A stretch of 32,698 nucleotides of DNA from Methylotenera sp. (GCA_013140755.1 JABFSF010000110.1:1-32698), one strand, 5' to 3'. Shown: positions 8,348 to 16,943, counted from the first letter of the stretch. Made by a program: numbers and translations. Notes: generated by a model not told the origin, from the sequence alone.

Positions 8348-8423
8348 TCAGTACTTGCACAAGTTAAAAATCAGCCTGTGCTTATTAAGAGATTTAAAAC
8401 ATTAATTTAAAGGAAGATTTATC

Positions 8424-8807
8424 ATGAAAAAAACGATCATCAACAGACTTATCACCACAGCATTTATTGCTAGTTTGGGTTTTGTAGCTAACAGTGCTTT
8501 CGCTGGACCTGATTTTTTCCAGCAACAACTGATACAGCGTGTAATGCAATCTCAGCAAAAGCTGAAACAAGCTGAAGCCGCAAAAGGGGTAGAACAGCAA
8601 AAACTGTTAGGTGAGCATATGCGGATGTTGCATGACAACATGAATGCTTGTCGTGAAATGAAACCAAAAGCAGGCATGACTGAAAAAGAACGTGATGAGT
8701 GGTTTGTAGAACATCAAAAAATCATGGATGACATGATGGTACAAATGATGGAAGAGCATAAAGTCAGGATGTCTTCCGCAGTACCATGCGATATGATTAA
8801 GAAATAA
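8424..8807 (+). CDS. exported Met-rich protein, paralogue 3 with C-terminal extension
   Basis: A 127-aa protein with a signal peptide (1-27, ending AFA) and a mature start GPDFFQQQLIQRVMQSQQKLKQ that clearly aligns with the peptide at 7365. Unlike the two short copies it continues for about 60 residues: a Met/His-rich helical region (EHMRMLHDNMNACREM, then MDDMMVQMMEEHKVRM) with cysteines in NACRE and VPCDM. This composition suits Cu(I) binding in the periplasm. AAAGGAAG precedes the ATG, and an intrinsic terminator follows at 8827. No named family is recognised; its function is inferred only from composition and from cusF just upstream. Confidence 0.78.
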   Translation: MKKTIINRLITTAFIASLGFVANSAFAGPDFFQQQLIQRVMQSQQKLKQAEAAKGVEQQKLLGEHMRMLHDNMNACREMKPKAGMTEKERDEWFVEHQKIMDDMMVQMMEEHKVRMSSAVPCDMIKK

Positions 8808-8826
8808 TTAATAAGTGATTAAGGAT

Positions 8827-8852
8827 GGCGAGCTTAGGCTCGCCTATTTTTT
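8827..8852 (+). terminator. intrinsic terminator
   Basis: GGCGAGC (8827-8833) pairs perfectly with GCTCGCC (8838-8844) around a TTAG loop, and a T-run follows (8847-8852). It ends the cusF/peptide transcription unit. Confidence 0.85.
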
Positions 8853-8905
8853 AGTCTTAATTATTGAACTCGTTGAAATTGCAAACATATCAAGTATTAT
8901 GTAAT

Positions 8906-8924
8906 AATAAGAATCAATATCATT
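8906..8924 (+). promoter_or_regulatory. weak Fur-box-like site
   Basis: AATAAGAATCAATATCATT resembles the AT-rich dyad bound by Fur, with several mismatches, and lies about 56 bases before the start of an FTR1 iron permease. Iron control would fit the gene. The match is only moderate, and AT-rich DNA produces such matches by chance. Confidence 0.25.
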
Positions 8925-8980
8925 TAGATATTAAGCAATTTTGAGTCAACAAACACTAAAGTTTACGTAAAGGTTAAGTT

Positions 8981-9772
8981 ATGTTTGAAACTATGATGAT
9001 TTCTTTTAGAGAAGGCCTGGAAGCTTTTCTAATCATTGCAATCGTACTCGCATATTTAGCTAAAACGGGTGGAGAGAAACTGATTCCATCAGTCCATCGC
9101 GCATGTTTTGTAGCCATCTTAGGGTGTGCAGGCTTGGGATTTTTCTTTGCAAAAATAGGTGCTTTAACGCCATTTTGGGAAGGTACGTTAGCTTTAACTG
9201 CAGCAATTCTTGTCGTTAGCTGTACAGTACATATGCTAAAGATGGGGAAGCATATGAAAAGAGAAATTACTGGCGCGATTGATCGTGCAGTACAAAACCC
9301 TAGCGGTGGTGCAAAGCTTGCAATTTTTTTGTTTGTATTGCTGATGATATGTCGCGAAGGATTGGAAGCAGCAACCATGATTGCATCATTAGCACAAAGC
9401 AACGATAGTCTAAATCTTATGATGGGTGCAATTATAGGTATATTAATTGCTGGGTTAGTCGCTTTGGCTTGGAGCAAGTATGGACATCGCATCAATCTTG
9501 GGTTGTTTTTTAAGGTAACCGCAGCGTTCATGGTTATATTTTCTATTCAACTAGTCATATATGCATTTCATGAATATACCGAGTCTATTGAAATTGCGAA
9601 TTTAGGTATTTTAGATAATGCTTACTGGCATGCAGCCACTGAAGCTTATGGCCCGCAAGGAAGAATAGGTGCATGGATTTCTTACAGTCTTGTGTTAGTT
9701 CCTATCGTTTTTCTCGTGTATAGTTTTCTGAAAAATGGGAAGCTTACAAAAACAGGGATCTATAGTAACTAG
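8981..9772 (+). CDS. FTR1-family iron permease
   Basis: A polytopic inner-membrane protein of 263 aa with the two REGLEA motifs of the FTR1/EfeU family, at residues 10-15 in TM1 and 125-130 in TM4; their Glu residues bind iron during transport. Seven hydrophobic segments can be traced, the last near residues 232-250. Family members import iron, usually with a partner oxidase (multicopper oxidase in fungi, EfeO/EfeB in bacteria). No EfeO/EfeB partner is present; a multicopper oxidase lies 16 kb away but is not obviously linked. The gene stands alone between two terminator-like regions, with AAAGG before its ATG. Copper resistance and oxidative iron uptake are often connected, which may explain its presence here. 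Confidence 0.88.
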   Translation: MFETMMISFREGLEAFLIIAIVLAYLAKTGGEKLIPSVHRACFVAILGCAGLGFFFAKIGALTPFWEGTLALTAAILVVSCTVHMLKMGKHMKREITGAIDRAVQNPSGGAKLAIFLFVLLMICREGLEAATMIASLAQSNDSLNLMMGAIIGILIAGLVALAWSKYGHRINLGLFFKVTAAFMVIFSIQLVIYAFHEYTESIEIANLGILDNAYWHAATEAYGPQGRIGAWISYSLVLVPIVFLVYSFLKNGKLTKTGIYSN

Positions 9773-9828
9773 GTATATTATTCACTAGGGACTTCGCATA
9801 ATTAATTTTGAATCAGTAGGTGTAACTT

Positions 9829-10161
9829 TTAAAGATGCCTAGGAGAAAACATGATAATAGCCATACCTAACACAGCGACCCCCGCACCTACTAAATCCCA
9901 AGTGGTCGGTTTAACCCCATCCACAGCCCATAACCAAAAGATTGCTACGCAGATATAAACACCACCATAAGCTGCATAAACTCTGCCGGCAGCCGTAGGA
10001 TGAAGTGTTAATAACCATGCAAATAGAGCGAGTGAAACAGCCGCCGGAACGAGTAGCCAGGAACTTTTGTTTTGATTGAGCCACAAATAAGGCAGATAAC
10101 AACCAATAATTTCAGCAAGCGCAGTGACTATAAATAAACAGATGGTTTTTAATTCATACAT
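9829..10161 (-). CDS. YnfA/UPF0060-family four-helix membrane protein
   Basis: A 110-aa integral membrane protein with four TM helices and the family signatures [26 protein letters not shown] and [17 protein letters not shown]. The start was placed at ATG 10161 (MYELK) because family members begin there and GAGGAAT lies just upstream; a longer frame to 10230 adds a non-hydrophobic extension and no better ribosome site. YnfA proteins resemble small multidrug resistance transporters, and some enteric members have been linked to drug efflux; substrates are otherwise unclear. It is transcribed toward the FTR1 gene, 56 bases apart, and away from the CzcI-like gene at 10230. Confidence 0.88.
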   Translation of the reverse strand: MYELKTICLFIVTALAEIIGCYLPYLWLNQNKSSWLLVPAAVSLALFAWLLTLHPTAAGRVYAAYGGVYICVAIFWLWAVDGVKPTTWDLVGAGVAVLGMAIIMFSPRHL

Positions 10162-10229
10162 ACAATTCCTCGCGCTACTTTTATATAACTTCTCTATTTT
10201 AAATAGCCAAAATGATATAACATTCATCA

Positions 10230-10595
10230 ATGCATCTGATTAATAACAGATTAGTAGCTTTATTTGTCGCCTTTTCTGTTGCGTTTGCTTCGCTATGGGC
10301 GATGAGTCCAGAGGCTATTGCAGATGCAATCAAAGAAGATACTACTGCTTATTTTCAACAAGAAGTGCAGAAAGTGCATCAAAACCAGAACAAGCATGAG
10401 CATCTCTCACAAAATCAGCACTGTAATCATGGGTGCCAAATTGCATTTCATCTGTTAGGTTTTGCTGAAACCAATTCTTCCAATGTATTCGGATTTAACG
10501 AATCAACAGCAGTCTTTTCATACGCAAATCATCCTTTAGAAAACCCACTTCTGCAAGGGCCTTATCGCCCACCACTCACACTCTCTCTAGTTTAG
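10230..10595 (+). CDS. CzcI-like small exported His-rich protein
   Basis: A 121-aa protein with an N-terminal signal sequence (about 1-24), a His/Gln-rich middle ([20 protein letters not shown]) and the C-terminal tail [12 protein letters not shown]. Position and composition match CzcI-type proteins, which sit directly upstream of czcC in Cupriavidus and are thought to act in periplasmic metal sensing or modulation of the efflux system. Here czcC starts 70 bases downstream, with a stable hairpin between them (10605-10637). The HCNHGC cluster is a plausible metal site. Sequence similarity to true CzcI cannot be measured here, so the name is a family-level call. Confidence 0.7.
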   Translation: MHLINNRLVALFVAFSVAFASLWAMSPEAIADAIKEDTTAYFQQEVQKVHQNQNKHEHLSQNQHCNHGCQIAFHLLGFAETNSSNVFGFNESTAVFSYANHPLENPLLQGPYRPPLTLSLV

Positions 10596-10604
10596 ACCTT
10601 AGGG

Positions 10605-10637
10605 TTTCCCTATCTGGCTTTTTGCTAGCTAGGGAAA
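10605..10637 (+). terminator. intercistronic hairpin, possible attenuator before czcC
   Basis: TTTCCCTATCTGGC (10605-10618) and GCTAGCTAGGGAAA (10624-10637) form a 14-bp stem with two mismatches around a TTTTT loop. No strong T-run follows, so partial termination or RNA processing between the CzcI-like gene and czcC is more likely than full stop. Confidence 0.45.
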
Positions 10638-10665
10638 TGTACTAACAAATGAGAGAGGGTTTACC

Positions 10666-11973
10666 GTGTCAAACACATCATTTTTGGTTAAGCATAGTCG
10701 CAGTTCGTGGCTATTTCTTAGCTTTGTATTTTTTGGGTTCATCACCACATCAACTTACAGCTATGCTGAATCACTGACCATTGAGTCGGCGTTGGCAATG
10801 GCACAACGTAATAATCCTGAGTTGCGTAAAGCTATAGCTGGCTTAGAATCGGCTAAGGGCGAGATTGCAGATGCTAATTCACCATTATTTAACAATCCAA
10901 CCGTCAATTTAGAAGGAGGCTCACGCAAACTCTACGATCCAACCAATTCAGATTCAAGACGCAGTGAGTGGAACACAGGCTTGGCCCAGACTTTTGAGCT
11001 AGCCGGTCAGCAAGGATATAGACGCCAAACTGCCAATTCAAAATTAACAGCACTGCAACAAGAAATTGATGAAGTGTGGCATCGTGTCAATGCTGAGGTT
11101 GAGGAACGTTTTGTGCAGGTGCTCGCACTACAAAAACGTATTGAAACAGAACAGCACACATTGGAATTGACCGAGCGCAATACAGGATTGATTGGTAAAC
11201 GCGTGGAAGCAGGAGAAGATAGCAAGCTTGATGGTAATCTCGCTGTCGTTGAAACTGAGCGAGCACGCAATCAAATCAATTTACTGCAAGAGCAATTGAC
11301 ACGTGCACTTACTGCGCTCTCAGCAACGCTGCAATTACCAGAGCAACAGTTACCAACAGTTATAGGGGAGCTACAACCTCCCGCCACCATATACACTTTG
11401 GATAATCTACTGGCATCAGTTACAAATCGACCCGCACTCAAAGCACTATCTTGGCGGGAACAGTCAGCACGTAGTAATCTGGATCTAGAACGTGCAGTGC
11501 GAACACCTGACCTGACAGTCAGCTTAAATTACGGCCGCGATGCGGTTGTTGGTGGCCAAGATACAGTGACCACCCTGGGCTTTTCTTTACCGATACCGTT
11601 ATTTCGTAGGAATGCAGCTGGTATTGGCCGTGCAACGACTGAATTAAATCAAGTTGAGATCGAGAAGAATACGCTTACCCGTGATGCGAGAGCTTCAGTG
11701 ATAGCTTCTTGGCAGCGTCGCCTCAGTTTGCAAGATCGGGTGCAAAGACTAACGACCACTGTTTATCCTAAGTTAGAAGAAAATCTAAAACTCTCACAAA
11801 TTGCTTTTAAAAACGGCGAGATTGCTTTGCCGCAATTGCTCCTCGTTCAGAGACAGGTCGTCGATGCACAGCGCGATTTAATCGAAGCGCAGCTTGATTT
11901 ACGTCTCACACAAATAGAACTCGAATATGCAGCAGGTTGGCCGCTCGCCAATGAGTCAGCCAATCAACAATAA
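10666..11973 (+). CDS. czcC: CzcC-type TolC-family outer-membrane factor
   Basis: A 435-aa outer-membrane channel component of an RND efflux complex. A signal peptide (cleaved near SYA-ES, about residue 34) is followed by two OEP repeats rich in long helices; the first begins LTIESALAMAQRNNPELRKA and the second near residue 245 (LDNLLASVTNRPALKALSW). It starts at GTG (10666), with GAGAGGG about 10 bases upstream; no better ATG lies in frame before the signal peptide. It is the first gene of a czcCBA-PII operon: czcB begins 10 bases after its stop. The exact metal exported is set by the pump component. Confidence 0.9.
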   Translation: MSNTSFLVKHSRSSWLFLSFVFFGFITTSTYSYAESLTIESALAMAQRNNPELRKAIAGLESAKGEIADANSPLFNNPTVNLEGGSRKLYDPTNSDSRRSEWNTGLAQTFELAGQQGYRRQTANSKLTALQQEIDEVWHRVNAEVEERFVQVLALQKRIETEQHTLELTERNTGLIGKRVEAGEDSKLDGNLAVVETERARNQINLLQEQLTRALTALSATLQLPEQQLPTVIGELQPPATIYTLDNLLASVTNRPALKALSWREQSARSNLDLERAVRTPDLTVSLNYGRDAVVGGQDTVTTLGFSLPIPLFRRNAAGIGRATTELNQVEIEKNTLTRDARASVIASWQRRLSLQDRVQRLTTTVYPKLEENLKLSQIAFKNGEIALPQLLLVQRQVVDAQRDLIEAQLDLRLTQIELEYAAGWPLANESANQQ

Positions 11974-11983
11974 GGATAACACT

Positions 11984-13201
11984 ATGCCAATATCATCAAT
12001 AAGTATGAAAGAAATACCCATCAAGAAAATTGCAGTTGCCGTGACATTAAGTCTTTTGCTTAGCAGTTGCGGTGCATCCAAGGTACCTGAATCAGCCAAA
12101 GAAACCACAGACAACAAGGAGCAACCTGCTAAAGCGACTTCTGCAGAAAATGCAGCAGCGCCTAAGAGTAAAAGTGAAGAAATGCATTTATCTGCAGAAG
12201 AGTTACAGCAATCCAACATCACGGTTAAAAATATTCAGTTAGAGAAGGTAGCTGATCAACTAATACTTAGTGCCAACATTACTGCTAACCAAGACCGTAT
12301 TGCCTTTGTCGCACCGCGTGTGGAGGGTAAATTAATTAAAGTAACGGCTAACCTAGGGGATCAAGTCAAAGCCGGCCAAGCACTTGCAGTCATTGATAGT
12401 ATCCAGATGGGTGAAGCGCGTGCTGAATATCGTCATGCCCAGAGTGAATTGAAATTGGCGGAGGCTAATTTCCTACGTACGGATAAATTGTACAAGGAAG
12501 AGGTGGTTCCGCAGCGTCAGTGGCTAGAAGTTAAATATGCCTATGAACGTGCGCAAACTACCGCGCGTGAGAGTGCCGACCATCTCCACATATTAGTCGG
12601 TTCATCTGATACAGGGATTTCTACTTTTGTGATTACTGCGCCATTCTCTGGTGTAGTCGTTGAAAAAGATGCAGTAATAGGCGAGTTGGTAAAACCTGAA
12701 AATAAGCTGTTTACCATTGCCGACTTGAATACGGTTTGGATCGAAGCCGATGTGTCGGAGAAGGACTTAGGTAAGCTTACTGTAGGTTCACCTGCAACGG
12801 TAACAGTCTCTTCTTTTCCTGGCGAATCATTCAAAGGCAAGGTCAGCTATATATCCAGCATTTTTGATAAAGAAACGCGCACGGTTAAGGCTCGTATCGA
12901 GTTACCTAACCCTGACAGAAAACTCCGCATTGATATGTTTGCACGTGCTATGGTTGATTTGACCAGCTCACGAGAAGCATTGATATTGCCGCAGGAGGCT
13001 GTACTCCTAGTGCAAGGCCAATCGACCGTTTATATACAAACCGAGAATGGTTTTGAAGCCCGCCCGGTAGAAGTTGGAGAGCAATTGAACAAAGGTGTGG
13101 TGATAACTTCAGGATTGAAATCAGGTGAACAGGTAGTTATTTCAGGCGCATATGCCCTCAAGTCTCGTCAATTAAAATCGCAAATCGGCGATGCGGACTA
13201 A
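11984..13201 (+). CDS. czcB: CzcB-type RND periplasmic adaptor lipoprotein
   Basis: A 405-aa membrane fusion protein. The start is ATG 11984 (MPISSISMKE), 10 bases after czcC and preceded by AAGGA; a longer frame back to 11927 would overlap czcC and bury the signal. The signal ends in a lipobox, LLLSSC with Cys29, so the protein is lipid-anchored. After a low-complexity linker (to about 80) come the barrel-sandwich, the alpha-hairpin (about 140-190) and the beta-barrel with TVWIEADVSEKDLGKL and FKGKVSYISSIFDKETRTV, typical of HlyD/CzcB adaptors. Unlike the CusB at 60 it has no added CusF or HMBD domain. It should link CzcA and CzcC. Confidence 0.92.
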   Translation: MPISSISMKEIPIKKIAVAVTLSLLLSSCGASKVPESAKETTDNKEQPAKATSAENAAAPKSKSEEMHLSAEELQQSNITVKNIQLEKVADQLILSANITANQDRIAFVAPRVEGKLIKVTANLGDQVKAGQALAVIDSIQMGEARAEYRHAQSELKLAEANFLRTDKLYKEEVVPQRQWLEVKYAYERAQTTARESADHLHILVGSSDTGISTFVITAPFSGVVVEKDAVIGELVKPENKLFTIADLNTVWIEADVSEKDLGKLTVGSPATVTVSSFPGESFKGKVSYISSIFDKETRTVKARIELPNPDRKLRIDMFARAMVDLTSSREALILPQEAVLLVQGQSTVYIQTENGFEARPVEVGEQLNKGVVITSGLKSGEQVVISGAYALKSRQLKSQIGDAD

Positions 13202-13213
13202 GGGGATAACATC

Positions 13214-16200
13214 ATGCTAAATTCAATCATAGACGCTTCATTGCGCTACAAGTTACTCGTCATTATTTTATTTGTCGTCGTCGCGGGCTTGGGCATCCGT
13301 GCTTGGCATAAAGTACCAGTAGATGCCTTCCCAGATGTCACTCCAGTACAAGTCAATATCTATACAGAATCGCCTGGCTTGGCTTCTGAAGATGTAGAGC
13401 AGTTACTTTCGTTCCCAATTGAATCAGCATTAGCTGGTTTACCCAAAGTACAGGAAATCCGTTCGGTCAGCTTATTTGGATTGTCCTATGTCGCGGTCTA
13501 TTTTGAAGATGACATGGACATCTACTTTGCACGACGGTTAGTTGCAGAGAGGTTGCAGGAAGTCGCAGGTCGCCTGCCTGCTGGTTATGGTGTTCCTGAA
13601 ATGGGCCCCAATACTTCTGGCTTAGGTCAAGTGTTCTGGTACACGGTGGAACGTGCTGAAGAGAAGCTAGAGGCCGTAAAACTCAAATCAGCAGATACCC
13701 TTAAATCTGACAAATCAAAAGACTTACCGTCAGACATGGATTTGCGGACATTACAAGATTGGTCAATACGTCTGATTTTACGCACAGCGCCAGGTGTGGA
13801 TGATGTGATGTCGTGGGGTGGTCAAGAACGTCAATATCAAATCGTGCTCGACCCTCAAGCCTTTGCAAAATACGGCCTCACTTTTAAAGAAGTGCTTGAA
13901 ACGGTTGGCGTGAATAATCGTCAAGTTGGCGGGCAATATGTGGATATCGGGCAAGAACAGTTTCTGGTTCGTGGTTTAGGCTTAGTCAAAAACGAAACAG
14001 AACTTGGTCAAATTGTGGTTAAAACTGTCAATGGCACACCCGTGTATTTACGTGATATTGCCAAGATTCAGCAAGGTGGTGCATTACGTACAGGTGCGGT
14101 AACGCGTGATGGTAAAGAAGTCGTACTCGGCATGGCACTGGCACGTGTTGGTGAGAATGCTAAAAGTGTGGTGGATGCGGTTAAAGCTAAATTGACTACC
14201 GCCAAACAAGCCTTACCAGAGGGTGCAACTATCAGAACAGTCTATGAACGTACTGATTTGGTCAATAAAGCCATTGATACCGCTATACGGGCACTGATTG
14301 AAGGATCTATTTTAGTTGCCATTATTTTGTTCTTGTTCTTAGGCGAAGTACGTTCGGCATTAGTAGTGGTCGCGGCTTTGCCACTGGCCATGCTCGCCGC
14401 ATTCATTTGCATGGATCAGGCTGGGCTTTCTGCCAACTTGATGTCGCTGGCAGGCTTAGCGATCGGTATCGGCATGATGGTAGACGGCGCAGTCGTCATG
14501 GTAGAAAACTCTTTCCGTATCATGGCAGAACGGCTTGAGCATGGAGGCAAAGTAAACCGAACTGAAGCTGTCCTAACAGCAGCAAAAGAAGTTGCTAACC
14601 CAATGGCATTCGCGATTCTGATTATCATCGTTGTATTTTTACCACTCTTCAGCTTACAAGGTCTGGAAGGCAAGATGTTTAAGCCGATGGCGTTTAGTAT
14701 CAGTTTTGCAATGGCGGGTTCGTTGATTCTTGCATTAACCTTAATTCCTGTTCTCGCAGCATTATTCCTGAAGCCTAAAGCAGAACGAGATACGTTATTG
14801 ATGCGCGTCATCAAACGTCGCTATCTACCACTTTTGGATTGGGTACTTTCACATAAAAAAACGGTCGGGATTATCTCAGGAATTTCTTTGGTTGCTAGTC
14901 TGGCTTTATTTCCGTTTCTTGGTAAAGAGTTCATGCCACAACTGCAAGAAGGCTCAATTATGTGGCGCGTGACATCGATTCCATCTACTTCATTGGATGA
15001 ATCTATTGCCATTTCCAAACGCATCGAAAAATCGCTGAAAGAGTTCCCTGAAGTGAATACCGCCATCGCCATGATAGGTCGTGCTGAAAAAGGCGATACA
15101 GCAGATGTGAATTACATGGAAATCTATACCGAGCTCAAACCAAAAGAGACGTGGACACATGGTAGGTCAATTGAACAATTAGCTGACGGCATGCGTGAGA
15201 AGTTAGAAAAAGTTGCCCCTAACTCGGTGATAGCGTTTACCCAGCCCATTCAGATGCGGGTAGAAGAGCTCATTTCTGGCGTGCGTGCTACGCTGGCCTT
15301 GAAAGTCTATGGCGGCGACCTTGCTACTTTGGATAGACTATCTGGGCAACTCAAAACTGTCATTGATAAAGTGCCTGGCGCAACAGATGTTTCGTTGGAG
15401 GCCAATTTAGGGAAACCGCAAATCCGTATCACAGTGGATCGAGAGAAGCTCGCTCGCTATGGCATGAATGCAGATGACGTTTTACAAGTCGTGCGTTCTG
15501 GAATCGGTCAAGAACCCATCTCTACCCTGATTGATGGTGTTCGCCGTTACGATATTGCGTTCAAATTAGAAGATAGCACTAAGGCTAGCCCCGCAGCCAT
15601 CGGAGCCATACCATTACGTACGCCCACTGGCGGCATGATCCCGCTATCTGAAGTTGCAAAAGTGGATGTGGCTGAAGGTTATTCCTTTATCCGTCGAGAG
15701 CAGTTACAGAGATATGCCGTGATTCAGCTGGATGTTAAAGGTCGAGATGTAGACGGTTTTGTAAAAGAAGCTGAAGCTAATATCAGTCAGCAGGTCAAAT
15801 TGCCAACTGGCTATTGGATTGAATGGGGTGGCGCATTTGAAAATCAGCAACGTGCATTAACTCGGCTGTCAATCATCGTACCGCTAACGATTTTCTTTAT
15901 CTTTATTTTGCTTTATACAGCGTTTAACTCATTCAAGTATGCAGCAATGATTTTAGCTAACGTTCCCTTTGCAGCAGTGGGTGGAATATTGGCACTCTTC
16001 ATCACAGGACAGTATCTATCCGTGCCATCAGCCATTGGGTTTATTGCAGTGTTTGGTGTCGCGATGCTGAATGGTATCGTGTTAGTGAGCTTTTTTAATG
16101 AGTTACAAGATAAAGGTTTATCAGTGGCAGAAGCTGTAAAACAAGGAGCCATGCTACGGCTAAGACCCGTATTGATGACTGCCAGCGTCGCGATACTAGG

Positions 16201-16387
16201 TTTAGTACCAATGTTGCTTTCCAGTGGTGTAGGTGCAGAAACACAACGACCACTTGCTACCGTGGTAGTTGGCGGCTTGATTACATCGACGTTACTTACT
16301 TTGCTGTTATTGCCTGTAGTTTATGAGTGGGTTGAGACGAGAGCATCTCGCAAAGCCGATCAAACTACACCTGAATTAAATACTTAA
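13214..16387 (+). CDS. czcA: CzcA-like HME-RND heavy-metal efflux pump, substrate uncertain
   Basis: A 1057-aa inner-membrane RND pump of full family length, 12 bases after czcB with an AAGGGGAT ribosome site. The N-terminus (SLRYKLLVIILFVVVAGLGI) is TM1; VDAFPDVTPVQVNI is the usual porter-domain start; TM4 has LAGLAIGIGMMVDGAVVMVEN. That TM4 keeps the VDGAVV part but lacks the DFG Asp of the classical Co/Zn/Cd group (HME1) and looks closer to the group with AIGMMVDG, which includes a nickel pump in cyanobacteria. So export of a divalent cation is likely, but zinc/cadmium specificity should not be assumed. GRAEKGDTADVNYMEIYTELKP in the porter domain also differs from the CusA branch. With czcC, czcB and a PII-like gene it forms one operon. 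Confidence 0.88.
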   Translation: MLNSIIDASLRYKLLVIILFVVVAGLGIRAWHKVPVDAFPDVTPVQVNIYTESPGLASEDVEQLLSFPIESALAGLPKVQEIRSVSLFGLSYVAVYFEDDMDIYFARRLVAERLQEVAGRLPAGYGVPEMGPNTSGLGQVFWYTVERAEEKLEAVKLKSADTLKSDKSKDLPSDMDLRTLQDWSIRLILRTAPGVDDVMSWGGQERQYQIVLDPQAFAKYGLTFKEVLETVGVNNRQVGGQYVDIGQEQFLVRGLGLVKNETELGQIVVKTVNGTPVYLRDIAKIQQGGALRTGAVTRDGKEVVLGMALARVGENAKSVVDAVKAKLTTAKQALPEGATIRTVYERTDLVNKAIDTAIRALIEGSILVAIILFLFLGEVRSALVVVAALPLAMLAAFICMDQAGLSANLMSLAGLAIGIGMMVDGAVVMVENSFRIMAERLEHGGKVNRTEAVLTAAKEVANPMAFAILIIIVVFLPLFSLQGLEGKMFKPMAFSISFAMAGSLILALTLIPVLAALFLKPKAERDTLLMRVIKRRYLPLLDWVLSHKKTVGIISGISLVASLALFPFLGKEFMPQLQEGSIMWRVTSIPSTSLDESIAISKRIEKSLKEFPEVNTAIAMIGRAEKGDTADVNYMEIYTELKPKETWTHGRSIEQLADGMREKLEKVAPNSVIAFTQPIQMRVEELISGVRATLALKVYGGDLATLDRLSGQLKTVIDKVPGATDVSLEANLGKPQIRITVDREKLARYGMNADDVLQVVRSGIGQEPISTLIDGVRRYDIAFKLEDSTKASPAAIGAIPLRTPTGGMIPLSEVAKVDVAEGYSFIRREQLQRYAVIQLDVKGRDVDGFVKEAEANISQQVKLPTGYWIEWGGAFENQQRALTRLSIIVPLTIFFIFILLYTAFNSFKYAAMILANVPFAAVGGILALFITGQYLSVPSAIGFIAVFGVAMLNGIVLVSFFNELQDKGLSVAEAVKQGAMLRLRPVLMTASVAILGLVPMLLSSGVGAETQRPLATVVVGGLITSTLLTLLLLPVVYEWVETRASRKADQTTPELNT

Positions 16388-16402
16388 TATAGGGGATGAA
16401 AA

Positions 16403-16741
16403 ATGAAAGAAATTAAAGCATTTATCCATGCTCATCGCGTTTCGGATGTGTTGCAAGCAATACAGGAAGTAGATAGCAGTGGAATGCAAATTAGCAACTT
16501 TGCTGTTTTCCCCGTACAAGCGCTACTCCATGACACAGAATTGAAAGAAGCCAGATACTCGGTAAATTTCGGAGAAACAGTGATTAATGAATTTAAAGTC
16601 GAAATTTTGTGTCATGAAGAAGCCATTGCAAGCCTGGTAGAAGTCATACAACGCGTTGGCCATACTGGTGATCATGAGGAAGGCTGGATCATCGTCACCG
16701 ATGTATTGTCGGCCGTACCTGTTGGCAAAGTTCACACATAA
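16403..16741 (+). CDS. PII-like signalling protein of an RND operon
   Basis: A 112-aa protein with the PII (GlnB) fold pattern. The N-terminal strand-helix is KEIKAFIHAHRVSDVLQAIQ; the T-loop region ends in ARYSVNFGETVINEFKVEI, which lines up with the AEYxVDFLPKVKIEI of GlnB; the B-loop region RVGHTGDHEEGWIIVTDV lines up with RTGKIGDGKIFV; it ends AVPVGK. The T-loop is short and lacks the uridylylated Tyr context, so it is not a classical nitrogen regulator. PII-like proteins encoded after HME-RND pumps are a known but poorly studied group. It is 15 bases after czcA, with AGGGGAT before the ATG. A ligand-dependent control of pump activity is a reasonable inference. Confidence 0.8.
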   Translation: MKEIKAFIHAHRVSDVLQAIQEVDSSGMQISNFAVFPVQALLHDTELKEARYSVNFGETVINEFKVEILCHEEAIASLVEVIQRVGHTGDHEEGWIIVTDVLSAVPVGKVHT

Positions 16742-16750
16742 GGAGCGGGT

Positions 16751-16918
16751 ATGCAAACTGCTCAAAGTGTAATCGTTTTTGCGCTCTATCCTGCCGCTGC
16801 TGTAATGGCAGGAGGAGCCATTGCACTTTGGCGCACGATGCCACCGAGATTGATCAGCGCAGCGCAACATTTTGCAGCTGGAGTCATTTTTCTGTTAACA
16901 ATTGAAATGTTTATTTAA
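16751..16918 (+). pseudogene. truncated ZIP-family metal transporter, N-terminal stub
   Basis: A 55-codon frame with its own AGGAG and ATG, 9 bases after the PII-like gene. It reads as the start of a ZIP permease: a first TM helix (VIVFALYPAAAVMAGGAIAL) and the conserved SAAQHFAAGVIF of the second helix, after which the sequence leaves the family (LLTIEMFI) and stops. ZIP proteins normally continue for at least 200 residues. The 3' part was probably deleted when the downstream ATPase gene was joined here. The stub may still be translated but cannot transport. Confidence 0.7.
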
Positions 16919-16943
16919 TGCTATTAATAAAAGGTACGACATC

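Noticed and set aside
8974-9531. 185-codon minus-strand frame opposite the FTR1 gene
   Set aside because: It is the shadow of a membrane-protein gene with both REGLEA motifs on the plus strand; its own translation has no recognisable domain.
10162-10230. Longer N-terminus for the YnfA-family protein
   Set aside because: Family proteins start at the MYELK-like position, where GAGGAAT lies upstream; the extension is not conserved in character.
11927-11983. Longer N-terminus for CzcB from a TTG inside czcC
   Set aside because: The ATG at 11984 has a good ribosome site and gives a proper lipoprotein signal; the extension would overlap czcC.
16902-16943. Longer N-terminus for the CadA/ZntA-type ATPase from TTG
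   Set aside because: The extra residues are encoded by the ZIP scar and precede a normal MNEGHKH start at 16944.
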